Numbered from the stretch's first letter, positions 18,101 to 27,317 are shown. The stretch is DNA of 64,000 nucleotides from Pseudomonas sp. ATCC PTA-122608 (GCF_001952855.1 NZ_LPNO01000054.1:77124-141123); one strand, 5' to 3'. A program made the numbers and translations. The notes: a model not told the origin generated them from the letters alone.

Positions 18101-21100
18101 GTAGGCGACTGGCACTTGCCGGCGGTTCTGGATCAGCGTGTAGAGGTCGTCGGGACTGAACATCTGCGCGGCCAGGTAAATATCATCCCTTGACCAGCCT
18201 GTGCGCAACATACGCTCGGGCTCGATCAGTGACATGCCGCGACAGGATGCGTAAAGCGCTTTCAGCCCATGTTTCACAGGCAGCAGCGAACGTCCCTTGG
18301 TGTCCTGGGGGTACACAAACCCCAGGGCAAAACGCCCGGAGTCGCTGGCATACAACGGCTCAGTCGCCACGTACAAACCATCCGGGCGTTGCAGAATATA
18401 GCCGCAGTATTCGCGCTCACGTTGACTGCCGATCTGTCCGTGAGCATAACGCGCCGCGTCTTCTATTTTTACAAAGGCGGGGCTCAGTTGAGGCCGCGCG
18501 GCCAATGCATAGGGCCGCCAGGTTTCGCTGACCAGCCCGGACACATCCCACAGCTTGCCCGTCTGAAGTACCGCCAATGACCCGGCTTCGGCGACTTTCA
18601 GGATCAGTTCGCGGGGAGTCAGCGTGCCGGCCCGCAACTCGTCTTCCAGGCCGTTGTCGGTGACACTGCCATCGGGCAATACCGTGTAAAGCTGGCTTTC
18701 TTCAGCTGAATGGGACGCCTCATAGCCCAGTTGCGCGCCATCGCTGGTGCTGAGGTACAGCGCCAGGTTGTTGCCAGGGCTGGTGCGAAAGGCCGCAACG
18801 GCCTGGGCGAAATCCGAGGTGGGGAAAAACGACTCGTAAACCCAGGGCTCGCTGGCCACGCCGGTGCTGTCAGGTTCGCTCTGACAGTACCAGCCTCGCA
18901 ATGCGAAGCCAGATGGCAAGCGTGGCTGACCGTCGCCATCAAAGGGGAACAACCGTGAAAGTGCGAAGAGCCCATGCGTATCACCGGACGGCACGCTATC
19001 GCCAGGCTCGCTGACCACGTATTCCAATTCAGTCTGGTGCTTGAGAATACAACCGATACGCCGCCCGCCAGCATGCGCCTGCATACGATTATGGGCGTAG
19101 GACACAGCGCTTGGCAGGTCCGTAAAGACCCAGCTCAACGGCGCATCAATCGCCGCTGCCGCGGCGAACGGGGTCTCTGGAGCCCAGGTTGCGGGCACCC
19201 GTCCCTGAATGTTGTACCAACTGTCATCGGCCAGCAGCACCGTCAGTTCGCTGAGTTTTACCAGCTCCTTGATCAGCCCCTCAGGCGTTCCGTCGTAGCC
19301 TTGTGCACGCTTTCTCAGTACCCCGGTTTGAAGGGTAACGCGCAGATAATCGGCAAACTCACGCTCAGCACGTGAACCACTGGAGACGTATTTGAGCAGC
19401 GTACCGTTCGGCCCGCTGGTGTAAAGCGTCTTTATCAAGTCGGCAAAATGTATGCTCAGATAAACCGAATGAGCATTCGGCGCGCTGATCATGAAAGCCA
19501 GTTGCCGGGGGCTGCGTCGAGAAAACTGGCGGCTGAGCTCGTCCATGTCGGCTTCAGCCCGATTGAACTGGGCAACGATGCGATACCCCTCAAGCTCGAC
19601 ACGAGTCAAGTACTCACCGGTGGGCGACGGTACTCCCCATACGGCGTCGCACTCATCGGAACGCAGCAGCTGCGTCGCGACAAACCGGCCATCGGCGCGT
19701 TGCAGAATAAAACTGATGAATAGAGCATCACGCTGCCTGCCCGCCTGATAATGCACGTAGCGCGCCGCATCATCGGCCTTCACGAAAGCCGGGCTCAGGG
19801 ATTGATGGATGCTCTCGAAGGCTCGCCACTGTTGATCGACCACCCCGACCCGGGTAAAAACCTGCCCGGTCGCTACCACTGTCAGCGTGCCCACTGCGGC
19901 TACTTGCCGAACAAGTTCGGAAGGACTCAAGGTGCCAGCTTTCAGGCGTTTGTCGATCGGCTTGCCTTGATCGGCGAGCAGCTGTTTTTGCGCCTCGGAC
20001 CCCGTGCAGTTGTACACCAGCAGGGCTCCATCGTTGGCCCGCAAATACAGGTTTATATCCATGTCATCGGAGGCGGCCGCGGTAACGCCTGTCGCCAGGA
20101 CCGACGCCGTGAAAAAACTCTCGGCCAGCCACGACTCCCTGGCCACGGTGGGTCCGGCCTTCGCCGCCAGCGAGCAGTAGATACCATGGAGATAGAAGCC
20201 GCTTGGCAGCTTTGGCCGGCCCTTGGGCAACGCCAACGCATTGGGGGCGGCCGCAAATATCTTCTTCAACGCGGCATCGGGCAGCATCGCCACGTAATCC
20301 CCGGCGTCGTCCTTGAGCAAATAGCCAAAGTAGCTTTCCGGCGTCCGCGCATCCAGGGGCGGCAACGCCGAACGGACCGCGTCCTGCCAGCGGCGAAAAA
20401 CCTGGGTACCCGGCAGCGATTGCCGGGACTGGGCGAGCTGTGCCACGGTTTGGTTGAGGGTCCAGGGCTCAACAATCTGTCCTGCTTTGCCGCCCAATTC
20501 CTTGTTGGCCACCACCACACGCAAGACACCGGATCTCGCCGTGAGGTTGATCAGGAAGATAAAGTCGTCAAAGTCCGTGGGTGGGCGGGTCGTTTCCAGT
20601 GTGCGTAAAAAACCTGTTTCGGTTATAGAGCCGCTGCTTTCATATTTGATCAACGAATCGTGAAGCCCCGACAAATAGTAAATCGGGCAGAACTCGCGCT
20701 GCCCAATGATAAATATCAGGCCCTTCATTGAAAAAAAGCTGGCATCCAGCCGCCGCTGTGCCGGACTCCAGTGCGCCAACTCTTTCTTCAATACGTCGCT
20801 GTCGTCGGCGCGCGAACTGTAAAAAGCGTAGACACTGAAGTCTTCAGGGTGAATGAAATCGCCCTTGGCGTCGGTCTTGAGAATAGCCTCGAAGTTGAAC
20901 CCGCGGGCATCGCCAGATGCCGGTACCGTCGGCAGGTAGCGGCCATCCGCGCGCTTGAGGATCACCCCGCCATAGACCCGCTCGCGCTTGTTGCTGACCT
21001 GCATATGTGCCCAAAAGGCCGCATCGTTACCGGTGATAAATGCCGGCCCCAGAGGGGGAAGCTGCGCCACCGCCCTGGCAGGCTGCTCGTGTTGAGTTTC

Positions 21101-21118
21101 AGTGCTGTCCATGTCCAT
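15167..21118 (-). CDS. Giant DUF4329 module-array protein (nine modules)
   Basis: Function unknown. About 1983 residues, no signal peptide or membrane helices. The sequence is nine tandem modules of about 220 residues starting near residues 23, 241, 442, 664, 878, 1101, 1321, 1559 and 1780. A typical module opens LSPAFVKxxDAARYAH, continues YGGxILQRxDGxYVATEP (the DUF4329/JAB-like core), then DGxLLxY, GTLTPxELVRQVA and xLWxxxGLVxExW. Two alternating kinds are visible: YGG-type and FILKH-type; the last module differs. JAB-type HxH residues are absent, so enzymatic activity is doubtful. ATG 21118 is chosen for the AGGTGG before it. It lies 116 bp after the related seven-module gene. Confidence 0.85.
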   Translation of the reverse strand: MDMDSTETQHEQPARAVAQLPPLGPAFITGNDAAFWAHMQVSNKRERVYGGVILKRADGRYLPTVPASGDARGFNFEAILKTDAKGDFIHPEDFSVYAFYSSRADDSDVLKKELAHWSPAQRRLDASFFSMKGLIFIIGQREFCPIYYLSGLHDSLIKYESSGSITETGFLRTLETTRPPTDFDDFIFLINLTARSGVLRVVVANKELGGKAGQIVEPWTLNQTVAQLAQSRQSLPGTQVFRRWQDAVRSALPPLDARTPESYFGYLLKDDAGDYVAMLPDAALKKIFAAAPNALALPKGRPKLPSGFYLHGIYCSLAAKAGPTVARESWLAESFFTASVLATGVTAAASDDMDINLYLRANDGALLVYNCTGSEAQKQLLADQGKPIDKRLKAGTLSPSELVRQVAAVGTLTVVATGQVFTRVGVVDQQWRAFESIHQSLSPAFVKADDAARYVHYQAGRQRDALFISFILQRADGRFVATQLLRSDECDAVWGVPSPTGEYLTRVELEGYRIVAQFNRAEADMDELSRQFSRRSPRQLAFMISAPNAHSVYLSIHFADLIKTLYTSGPNGTLLKYVSSGSRAEREFADYLRVTLQTGVLRKRAQGYDGTPEGLIKELVKLSELTVLLADDSWYNIQGRVPATWAPETPFAAAAAIDAPLSWVFTDLPSAVSYAHNRMQAHAGGRRIGCILKHQTELEYVVSEPGDSVPSGDTHGLFALSRLFPFDGDGQPRLPSGFALRGWYCQSEPDSTGVASEPWVYESFFPTSDFAQAVAAFRTSPGNNLALYLSTSDGAQLGYEASHSAEESQLYTVLPDGSVTDNGLEDELRAGTLTPRELILKVAEAGSLAVLQTGKLWDVSGLVSETWRPYALAARPQLSPAFVKIEDAARYAHGQIGSQREREYCGYILQRPDGLYVATEPLYASDSGRFALGFVYPQDTKGRSLLPVKHGLKALYASCRGMSLIEPERMLRTGWSRDDIYLAAQMFSPDDLYTLIQNRRQVPVAYLSADEDSLLVYDLVDSSGLAKLLNDVTPSTQQSPAALNLANGTLTAQEWVRQVASAGSVRVVQSSPLWGAPGLITEHWRPRLPIPRSQRPQQVAFGQVCASADESAQALHAKLHRGGPTQTGFAFILKHRDRNAFVSSEVVPSWSRAELFALNDLFDVDAQGKVIYPEGYQLHALFYARHWMPQGLGSPERWLAQHFLSAEDLAGATVEAKRQREPGALSGLPVFISTLDRALLRVQAPVSSTLFDPLRQASGNFEDVQTLLASGQLSAVGFVNQVAKLSWLSVLVPSECWALTGKLDVSQAPWVAFGGFMRRGLSPLFSNQADAVRYVHQQLGPHRDTLYGGLVLQRNGKFVATLGIQVLSEDFDPNVILPVMDVSQALLTPGWKVVGRYRSRAARVLPFWLGTQENATYQNLFSTKTLETALKSGHLWTHEYLLTPDGSLIGFSTRDAERNLMSNAQRDEATQLLNQLETSLAPNSLAPQDPDSNAIEQQLRAGRKTPTELVNQLARVGTLQVLEGGPLWGIAKRVLPGWMPALAYIAPEAALHAVADRAMGPVFKHADDAARDGHQGTTGRGVLTFGLILKSSDNGHFVASAPVKGDDLQFRYDRVFLRGNLPGGYSLHGLYLQLPEKATAGFPQAQGYEQLLAPAVVRAVLSFLQVLNQRVERFLPLYVSCADGSLYRYQAVQIDPDWDSSHRQEGYLRRLESRGSNDSHVLKLAESGEVRVLDSSPFWDALLPRVKRLATTLTVLDTRLALGPLCGHPDDAARLVWQRFKNQPNPPRLGAILGNGDSDTFIAVHPVADPGPSVAVGMRMDTPAYKALFSMMNLRYPNPSIQYPAGFKVMGVQQLFKIHSARQRMADRYEEALAHNFIAQYEIRGLIEMLRNEPVAGPRYYFTPVQGALIVYEPSYHSDESQLLRDDWIDENTGVVKVKPSEVIRRLATLGKLTILEADHFWQPRSQVGRRLLHELKEADQGV

Positions 21119-21234
21119 TGCCACCTGATTGAAATGAGAAAGCCTGGCGTCACCCTCGAAATCCGGGGCACGCCAGGCAGGCTTAACTTCCAATGAATTG
21201 GCCAGGCAAAGGCGTTAGATAGTTAACGGGCGGC

Positions 21235-24200
21235 CTACAGTTCATCTTTGTCCCGGCCAAAGTCGACTTGGTCTTCATCCGGCTCAGCTGGTACAACGAC
21301 GAATTGCCACTTTTCGCTCAGCAGTCCTCGTCGTGTCCAGAAGCTGTCGCTGTCCAGTACAGACAACGTGCCGAACCGCCTCAACTGGCTAACCAACTGG
21401 CTGGGAGTAGACGGCAGGCTGGGGTTGAGCAGTGCGGTTTCCTGGCTGTTAAAACCGGGCATGTATTTCAACAGGGCACCTCCCCGGCAGGCCAGATAGC
21501 AACTCTTCGCCGCGGGTAAATTACGCTGCAACACTTCCACGTAGCTTCGCAAATCCTGAACAGCAACGAAGTTAGCCAAGAGGTGGATGTCCAGGGGCAC
21601 CTTGCTTGATGTCGAGGGTATCGCCTTGTAGAACGCCTGCACTGCCGCGATGGTGTAGAAGTAAAGTTCGTGAGAGGGCGGCAAATCGAACCCACTGTGA
21701 TTCGGCCAGAAAAACAACTCCAGGCTGCTTTGTTCACCCTGCGCCCCATCCACATCCTCCACCGGCTCTATCGCCACAAATCCAGGTGTGTGCGGCGGCA
21801 CCAGTACCGCGCCCAGATACTCCTTGCCGGCGAACGGGCCCAACTGCTTCTGTGCAAACCGCGCCGCATCATCGGCATCGGCAAACAACGGGCCGCAGAA
21901 CGAGTGGAAATAGGGATTGCTGCTGAAGCCATGCGGGCTTTGCTGGGAATGCCATTGCGCAGTGACCCGTCCGGAGCGCCCCCAGATGCGGCTAGGGATA
22001 CGAACATCCAACTCGCCACTCGCTACCAGTGACAGCACGTACTCACTCACGCGCTGCGAGCCTTCCAGCAGTTGCGTCGCGTCCCGGGGGGCACGTCTCA
22101 TCAACTCATACAGCACATTCGGCGCCGTCAGCCGATACCGCAGCAGCGCTCCGTCAGCGCAGATCAGGTAGAGCGGCAACACTCGCCCATTGACGGGTTT
22201 GTTGACGAAATTCAGCCCGTTGGCAATAGCCTGGGGGCCCTGGAAGCTATAGACCATATCATCGCCCGGCTCGGCGATCGCCTCGTTGCTGGCGCACAAG
22301 TACAAGCCCTCCAGCGCATAGCCCTGGGGCAATTGGCCGTTAGGGAAGACTTGCTTCAAGTCGGCGTAATGCGCCCTCACCAGCGGCAGGGTGACCATGT
22401 ACTGTGCCTTGTTGAGGGCCTTGAGCAGGAAGCCGAACGCTGGTTGAGCACCTACCGTATATCCCTGCTGGGCATGGCGCACCGCATCGTAGGGCCGGGT
22501 AAATATCGGGCTGCAGGCCGGGTCGGCGAGGGACGCCCGAATCAACAGGGCAGCCGGGCGCTCGACGTTCGCAATGAACTCTGCGGTGATCTGTCGGGAA
22601 GGGCCCCAGACTTCACTGCCCTCGATAACCCGCAGGGTTCCGGCACGTGCGACCTGGCTGACAAAGTCACTCGGCAACAAGGTGCCCGTGCGCAATTGCT
22701 GCTCGATCACAGTGTCGGCATTGTCTCCCCTGACCAGATTGCGCGGCGTCAGCTGGTTTTTCAGTTGGTTCTCTGCGGCAGAGTCCGACAGGTGATAGCT
22801 GAGTACCGAACCACGTGGTCCGATGACGTATTCACGCTTGAGGTGCGCCTCTCGCAGCATTAGGCTCGACAAAACTGCGCTGGGTATCATGCTGGTGTAG
22901 ATAGCCTTTTGGGTCGCTGTCAATAAAATCGGGACCTCTTGCTCCACCACCGATGAATAGCGCGCAACGATTGTGCTGCCCACCGTGTACAGCCCTTTGG
23001 CAAGGATTTGGTCGGGGTAAATCCAATCAAGTGTGAACCCGCGAGGCGGCACGGCCAACGGCTCGGTCGCTGCAAACAAACCATTGGCAAGCCGCAGGAT
23101 CACCCCGCCATAAGCGCGCTTGCGGCCCTGCCCCACCATCTGCGCCACATACCGCGCCGCATCATCGGCGTTGGCGAAGGCCGGGCTCAATCGTCGCCGT
23201 GTGATGTGCTCGTAACCAGACCAAGTTTCGCTCACCGGGCCCAAAGTGTCCCAACGCGGGCTGGTGCGTACCACGCTCAGTCGCCCGCGTTTCGCCCAGA
23301 TCTGCACGAAGTCCCGCGCCTGTTTCTGGCCGCTGGTCAACTCCTGGGTGGTTTGCTCAAGCTCGCTCTCCACCTGCCCGCCATGCCCTATCTGAATGGG
23401 TGCAGGCACGTATCGGAGTAGCGCGCCCTCAAGGAGCGAGAAATAAATCGGCAGGTTGTTGCCCTTGTTGTAATCCCTCCCCCTGCGAACCGAGTCGTAG
23501 AGCGCGATATACATCACCGCAGGCGTTACAAAGTTCTTCGTCAGCCAGCCCATCGAGGAGTTAAGCCCGGTCGGCGCCCATTGCTGGGATCGAAACAGCG
23601 CGTGCAGCACGAAGCCCTTGGGAAACACGTATTCATTCGTTTCCGCCACTGCAAACAGGCTGTTGAGCTTGAAAAGCACATTGGCGCGGTCGACACAGAC
23701 CACCTCGCTGGCAATGTACTGCGCCTTGTCCTGGTGCTTGAGGACAAACGCAAAACAGTCTTGAGTCTCCAGATTGCGACCGTGCACGCGGGCATGCAGG
23801 TCGCGGGCGGCCTGGTCGGCCGTGGCAAACACCGCGCCATAGGTCGCGTAGACCGGCGGCCCAACCCTGGGCTCATACTTGGAATGGGGCGTCCAACTAC
23901 TGCCAATGACCGAGCGCGGCCCCCACAACGGGTTGCCCTCTATGACCCTCAGGTTGCCGCTTGCCGCCAACTGGCGGACCCACTCGGCGGGCTTGCCCGT
24001 TGCATTATCAAAGACAGGCGCGGCTGACGTGTCGGTAGGTGTATACGCAAGCAGACAGTCCTTAGCGCCGGACAAGTACCCCACCTGCCGCGACAGAATG
24101 ATCGAGCGTATCTGCTCTGGCGAAAACGCCTGCAGGTTGGTCAGCGCCTCGTCCTGCGTCCATCGACGCTTATCGACCCAGCCCCGATCAATCATCGACA

Positions 24201-25806
24201 GCGCCGGGTGCGAGCCGTAGCGACCGTGCACTTCATAGCGCTCCGGCGGAATCAGCGGCCCCGCCCCGCCCAGGGGAAAGAACAACCGGCCGTCAAAGGC
24301 ATTGACGGAACTTTCCCGAGGTTCGGAGATAAAAAAGCCCCCGTCCACGCCCTTCAATACATAGCCGCCGTAGTAGTGAGCCCGCCGATTGCCGACCACC
24401 TCATGCGCGTGCAATGCCGCATCGTTGGCCGAGAGAAACGAGGCCTTCAGGATGATCGCCTCTGACACCGCCACCACCGCAGAACGAGCAGTCACGGGAC
24501 CGACATCGCGCCACAACTGCCCAGCCTTCACGACCGACAATTCGGTGGCAGCCATCACCCGCCGCACATAGTCGCGAGGGCTCAGGCTGCCGTCTGCCAG
24601 CGCCGCCTGAGTGCCCGTGTCCTCAAGCACACCCGCATGGATCGCGTTTTGGGTCTGCGGCACCTTGAGCTTGAGCAACGCACCATCCGACGCCTGCATG
24701 TACAGCTGCAACCCACGACGCTCGTGCTGCAATGCCAGGGTTGCATTGGCCTGAGTGATGGCCGCCTGCACTTCGCCCGGCGTGAAGAAAGCGTCATACA
24801 GCCAGGACTCCCGGGCAGGCATGTCGGCAGCCGAGGGCGATGAGCGAAAGTAGATCGCCTCGAGTCGATACTGGGCGGGCAGCGCCCAACCGCTGCGCGT
24901 CATGGGTGGAAAACGACCCTGGGGAGAAAATAGCGGCAGGTCTTCCTCCAGGGCAAAGGTCGCCACATAGCGGTCAGCATCCGAGTGCTTGAGCACAAAC
25001 CCGCAGGTGCGCCGGCCAGGTATCACCATCGATGACGCAAGTGCCGCCCCCACTGCGTCTTCGGCACGCGCAAAGACCGGGGTCAACAGTGGCTGGCTGG
25101 TCACGGCCTTTGATGTAAAGGGTTCAAACACCACCCAGTCCGCCGGTACCTTCCCGATGGAGCCACCCCATAATGAGGTGGGCACGATCAGGCTCAACTC
25201 GCCCAAGGTAGAGATTTTCTTCACAAACTCACTGAACGGGCCATACACACCGACACGATTGCCCGTCGGTTTGCCCGCCTTGATCCACAAGGCAAAGCTG
25301 CGCTCCGCAGCCGAGCCGCTGGGGGCGTAGCGAATCAGTGAACCATCCGGCCCGGAGAGATACGCGGCCGGGAAAAACTCCCGGTCATCGACATCATGGG
25401 TAAAGTCCGAGCCGGAAAAGAACCCGAGGAAAGCCTTGACCATCCTTGCGTCAAACGAGCGGTTGCGCTGCTGAATCAACGCATGCCGGGCAGGGTGGGA
25501 GTGATAGGTCGCCACACAGGTGTAGCCCCGGGGTTGCTGGTAGTAGCCTTCGGGGCTGAGGGCGAGAACTTTGAGCAGGTTGAATTCTATCGCATCACCG
25601 GGCACGGGCTCGGTTGCAAAGTACCGCCCGGCAGGGTTCTTCATAATCACACCGCCGTACTCGCGGTCGCGTCGCTCGCCGATTTTGCGGTGCGCCCAGT
25701 AGGCAGCATCCGCCTCATGCAAAAAAGCCGGGCTTAACGGTGGCAAGCGTGCAGCGCCTCGGTTGGTGCTGGCGGCACGTCGCTCGCGGTCTAATCGGAT
25801 CGCCAT
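21235..25806 (-). CDS. Giant DUF4329 module-array protein (seven modules)
   Basis: About 1523 residues made of seven modules starting near residues 24, 241, 452, 654, 873, 1098 and 1306, homologous to those of the downstream gene. Modules 3-7 line up with modules 5-9 of that protein in order. The first module keeps a JAB/MPN-like HSH (residues 102-104 in VATYHSHPARH) after EYGGVIMKNPAGRYFATEP, as in single DUF4329 domains linked to toxin systems; later modules have lost it. No signal peptide is seen. The start at 25806 is supported by AAAGGAG six bases upstream. The gene is divergent from urtA. Cytoplasmic scaffold, secreted effector and immunity-type roles are all possible; none is shown. 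Confidence 0.85.
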   Translation of the reverse strand: MAIRLDRERRAASTNRGAARLPPLSPAFLHEADAAYWAHRKIGERRDREYGGVIMKNPAGRYFATEPVPGDAIEFNLLKVLALSPEGYYQQPRGYTCVATYHSHPARHALIQQRNRSFDARMVKAFLGFFSGSDFTHDVDDREFFPAAYLSGPDGSLIRYAPSGSAAERSFALWIKAGKPTGNRVGVYGPFSEFVKKISTLGELSLIVPTSLWGGSIGKVPADWVVFEPFTSKAVTSQPLLTPVFARAEDAVGAALASSMVIPGRRTCGFVLKHSDADRYVATFALEEDLPLFSPQGRFPPMTRSGWALPAQYRLEAIYFRSSPSAADMPARESWLYDAFFTPGEVQAAITQANATLALQHERRGLQLYMQASDGALLKLKVPQTQNAIHAGVLEDTGTQAALADGSLSPRDYVRRVMAATELSVVKAGQLWRDVGPVTARSAVVAVSEAIILKASFLSANDAALHAHEVVGNRRAHYYGGYVLKGVDGGFFISEPRESSVNAFDGRLFFPLGGAGPLIPPERYEVHGRYGSHPALSMIDRGWVDKRRWTQDEALTNLQAFSPEQIRSIILSRQVGYLSGAKDCLLAYTPTDTSAAPVFDNATGKPAEWVRQLAASGNLRVIEGNPLWGPRSVIGSSWTPHSKYEPRVGPPVYATYGAVFATADQAARDLHARVHGRNLETQDCFAFVLKHQDKAQYIASEVVCVDRANVLFKLNSLFAVAETNEYVFPKGFVLHALFRSQQWAPTGLNSSMGWLTKNFVTPAVMYIALYDSVRRGRDYNKGNNLPIYFSLLEGALLRYVPAPIQIGHGGQVESELEQTTQELTSGQKQARDFVQIWAKRGRLSVVRTSPRWDTLGPVSETWSGYEHITRRRLSPAFANADDAARYVAQMVGQGRKRAYGGVILRLANGLFAATEPLAVPPRGFTLDWIYPDQILAKGLYTVGSTIVARYSSVVEQEVPILLTATQKAIYTSMIPSAVLSSLMLREAHLKREYVIGPRGSVLSYHLSDSAAENQLKNQLTPRNLVRGDNADTVIEQQLRTGTLLPSDFVSQVARAGTLRVIEGSEVWGPSRQITAEFIANVERPAALLIRASLADPACSPIFTRPYDAVRHAQQGYTVGAQPAFGFLLKALNKAQYMVTLPLVRAHYADLKQVFPNGQLPQGYALEGLYLCASNEAIAEPGDDMVYSFQGPQAIANGLNFVNKPVNGRVLPLYLICADGALLRYRLTAPNVLYELMRRAPRDATQLLEGSQRVSEYVLSLVASGELDVRIPSRIWGRSGRVTAQWHSQQSPHGFSSNPYFHSFCGPLFADADDAARFAQKQLGPFAGKEYLGAVLVPPHTPGFVAIEPVEDVDGAQGEQSSLELFFWPNHSGFDLPPSHELYFYTIAAVQAFYKAIPSTSSKVPLDIHLLANFVAVQDLRSYVEVLQRNLPAAKSCYLACRGGALLKYMPGFNSQETALLNPSLPSTPSQLVSQLRRFGTLSVLDSDSFWTRRGLLSEKWQFVVVPAEPDEDQVDFGRDKDEL

Positions 25807-25895
25807 GGGAACTCCTTTCAAGTAATCGTCAGCGTCCATTCTCGGCGGCCCACTCAGCGTTCAAGCGGTAGGTAAGTAGCCCGGCACCATCCGGG

Positions 25896-25981
25896 TGCAC
25901 CTGCGTGCACAGGCCGCCGCGATTGGCGCCGCATTGGTGCGTCGCCCACGCGCATAGTCCAAGCAAAGCTCTGGTGCACCA
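25896..25981 (+). promoter_or_regulatory. NtrC-like enhancer region before urtA
   Basis: Two palindromic elements with GTGCAC cores are present: TGCACCTGCGTGCA at 25896-25909 and TGGTGCACCA at 25972-25981. A further TTGGTGCG half-site lies near 25935. They resemble halves of the NtrC consensus TGCACCA-N-TGGTGCA. The first lies about 120 bp upstream of the expected start of transcription, a normal enhancer distance. Assignment is inference. Confidence 0.45.
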
Positions 25982-25994
25982 CGATTGCGCGCCT

Positions 25995-26010
25995 CGGCAC
26001 AGCCTTTGCA
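25995..26010 (+). promoter_or_regulatory. Sigma-54 promoter of the urt-ure block
   Basis: CGGCACAGCCTTTGCA matches the sigma-54 -24/-12 consensus TGGCAC-N5-TTGCA at all but the first base with exact spacing. Transcription would start near 26022, leaving a 30-base leader before urtA. This fits nitrogen-limited expression of urea uptake. Confidence 0.7.
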
Positions 26011-26051
26011 ATCACTCCCTCATCACATCATTGAGTCATGGAGATTGCACA

Positions 26052-27317
26052 ATGAAGCGTCGCAGCTTGATCAAGGCTTTCACACTGTCGGCGTCCATCG
26101 CCGCCATGGGCATGACCTGGACCGTACAGGCCGCCGAGACCATCAAGGTCGGCATCCTGCACTCGCTGTCCGGGACCATGGCCATCTCCGAGACCTCGCT
26201 GAAAGACATGGCGCTGATGACCATCGACGAGATCAACGCCAAGGGCGGTGTGAACGGCAAGATGCTCGAACCCGTCGTAGTAGACCCGGCCTCCAACTGG
26301 CCGTTGTTCGCTGAAAAAGGCCGCCAGTTGCTGACCCAGGACAAGGTCGCCGTGGTGTTCGGCTGCTGGACCTCGGTGTCGCGCAAATCGGTATTGCCGG
26401 TGTTCGAAGAACTCAACGGCCTGCTGTTCTACCCGGTGCAATACGAGGGCGAAGAGATGTCGCCGAACGTGTTCTATACCGGTGCGGCGCCGAACCAGCA
26501 GGCGATCCCGGCGGTGGAATACCTGATGAGCGAAGAAGGCGGCGGCGCCAAGCGCTTCTTCCTGCTGGGCACCGACTATGTGTACCCGCGCACCACCAAC
26601 AAGATCCTGCGCTCGTTCCTGCACTCCAAAGGCGTAGCGGATAAAGACATCGAAGAGGTCTACACCCCGTTTGGCCATGCCGATTACCAGACCATCGTGG
26701 CCAACATCAAAAAATTCTCGGCCGGTGGCAAGACCGCCGTGATCTCCACCGTGAATGGCGACTCCAACGTGCCGTTCTACAAAGAGCTGGCCAACCAGGG
26801 CCTGAAGGCCACCGACGTACCGGTAGTCGCCTTCTCCGTGGGTGAAGAAGAACTGCGCGGCATCGACACCAAGCCGCTGGTGGGCAACCTCGCGGCCTGG
26901 AACTACTTCCAGTCGGTGGAGAACCCGGTGAACAAGAAATTCGTCGCCGACTGGAAAGCCTACGCCAAGGCCCACAACCTGCCGGGCGCGGACAAAGCCG
27001 TGACCAACGACCCGATGGAAGCCACCTACGTGGGCATCCATATGTGGGCGCAGGCGGTGGAGAAAGCCAAGTCCACTGACGTCGACAAAGTGCGTGAAGC
27101 CATGGCCGGGCAGACCTTTGCCGCGCCGTCGGGCTTCACCCTGACCATGGACAAGACCAATCACCACCTGCACAAGCCGGTGATGATCGGTGAGATCCAG
27201 TCCGACGGGCAGTTCTCGGTGGTGTGGCAGACGGAGGAGCCGATTCGTGCGCAGCCGTGGAGCCCGTATATCCCGGGGAATGACAAGAAGCCGGATTACG
27301 CCGTGAAGAGCAACTAA
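26052..27317 (+). CDS. urtA: Urea ABC transporter substrate-binding protein
   Basis: A 421-residue periplasmic binding protein that captures urea. The signal peptide is MKRRSLIKAFTLSASIAAMG with cleavage after VQAAE. The mature part (IKVGILHSLSGTMAISE, NGKMLEPVVVDPASNWP, VFGCWTSVSRKSVLPV, FYPVQYEGEEMSPN) is characteristic of UrtA/FmdD rather than Liv-type amino acid binding proteins. A GGAG site precedes the ATG. It is the first gene behind the sigma-54 promoter. A REP pair separates it from urtB, which may keep urtA mRNA more abundant than the permease message, as is usual for binding proteins. Confidence 0.96.
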   Translation: MKRRSLIKAFTLSASIAAMGMTWTVQAAETIKVGILHSLSGTMAISETSLKDMALMTIDEINAKGGVNGKMLEPVVVDPASNWPLFAEKGRQLLTQDKVAVVFGCWTSVSRKSVLPVFEELNGLLFYPVQYEGEEMSPNVFYTGAAPNQQAIPAVEYLMSEEGGGAKRFFLLGTDYVYPRTTNKILRSFLHSKGVADKDIEEVYTPFGHADYQTIVANIKKFSAGGKTAVISTVNGDSNVPFYKELANQGLKATDVPVVAFSVGEEELRGIDTKPLVGNLAAWNYFQSVENPVNKKFVADWKAYAKAHNLPGADKAVTNDPMEATYVGIHMWAQAVEKAKSTDVDKVREAMAGQTFAAPSGFTLTMDKTNHHLHKPVMIGEIQSDGQFSVVWQTEEPIRAQPWSPYIPGNDKKPDYAVKSN

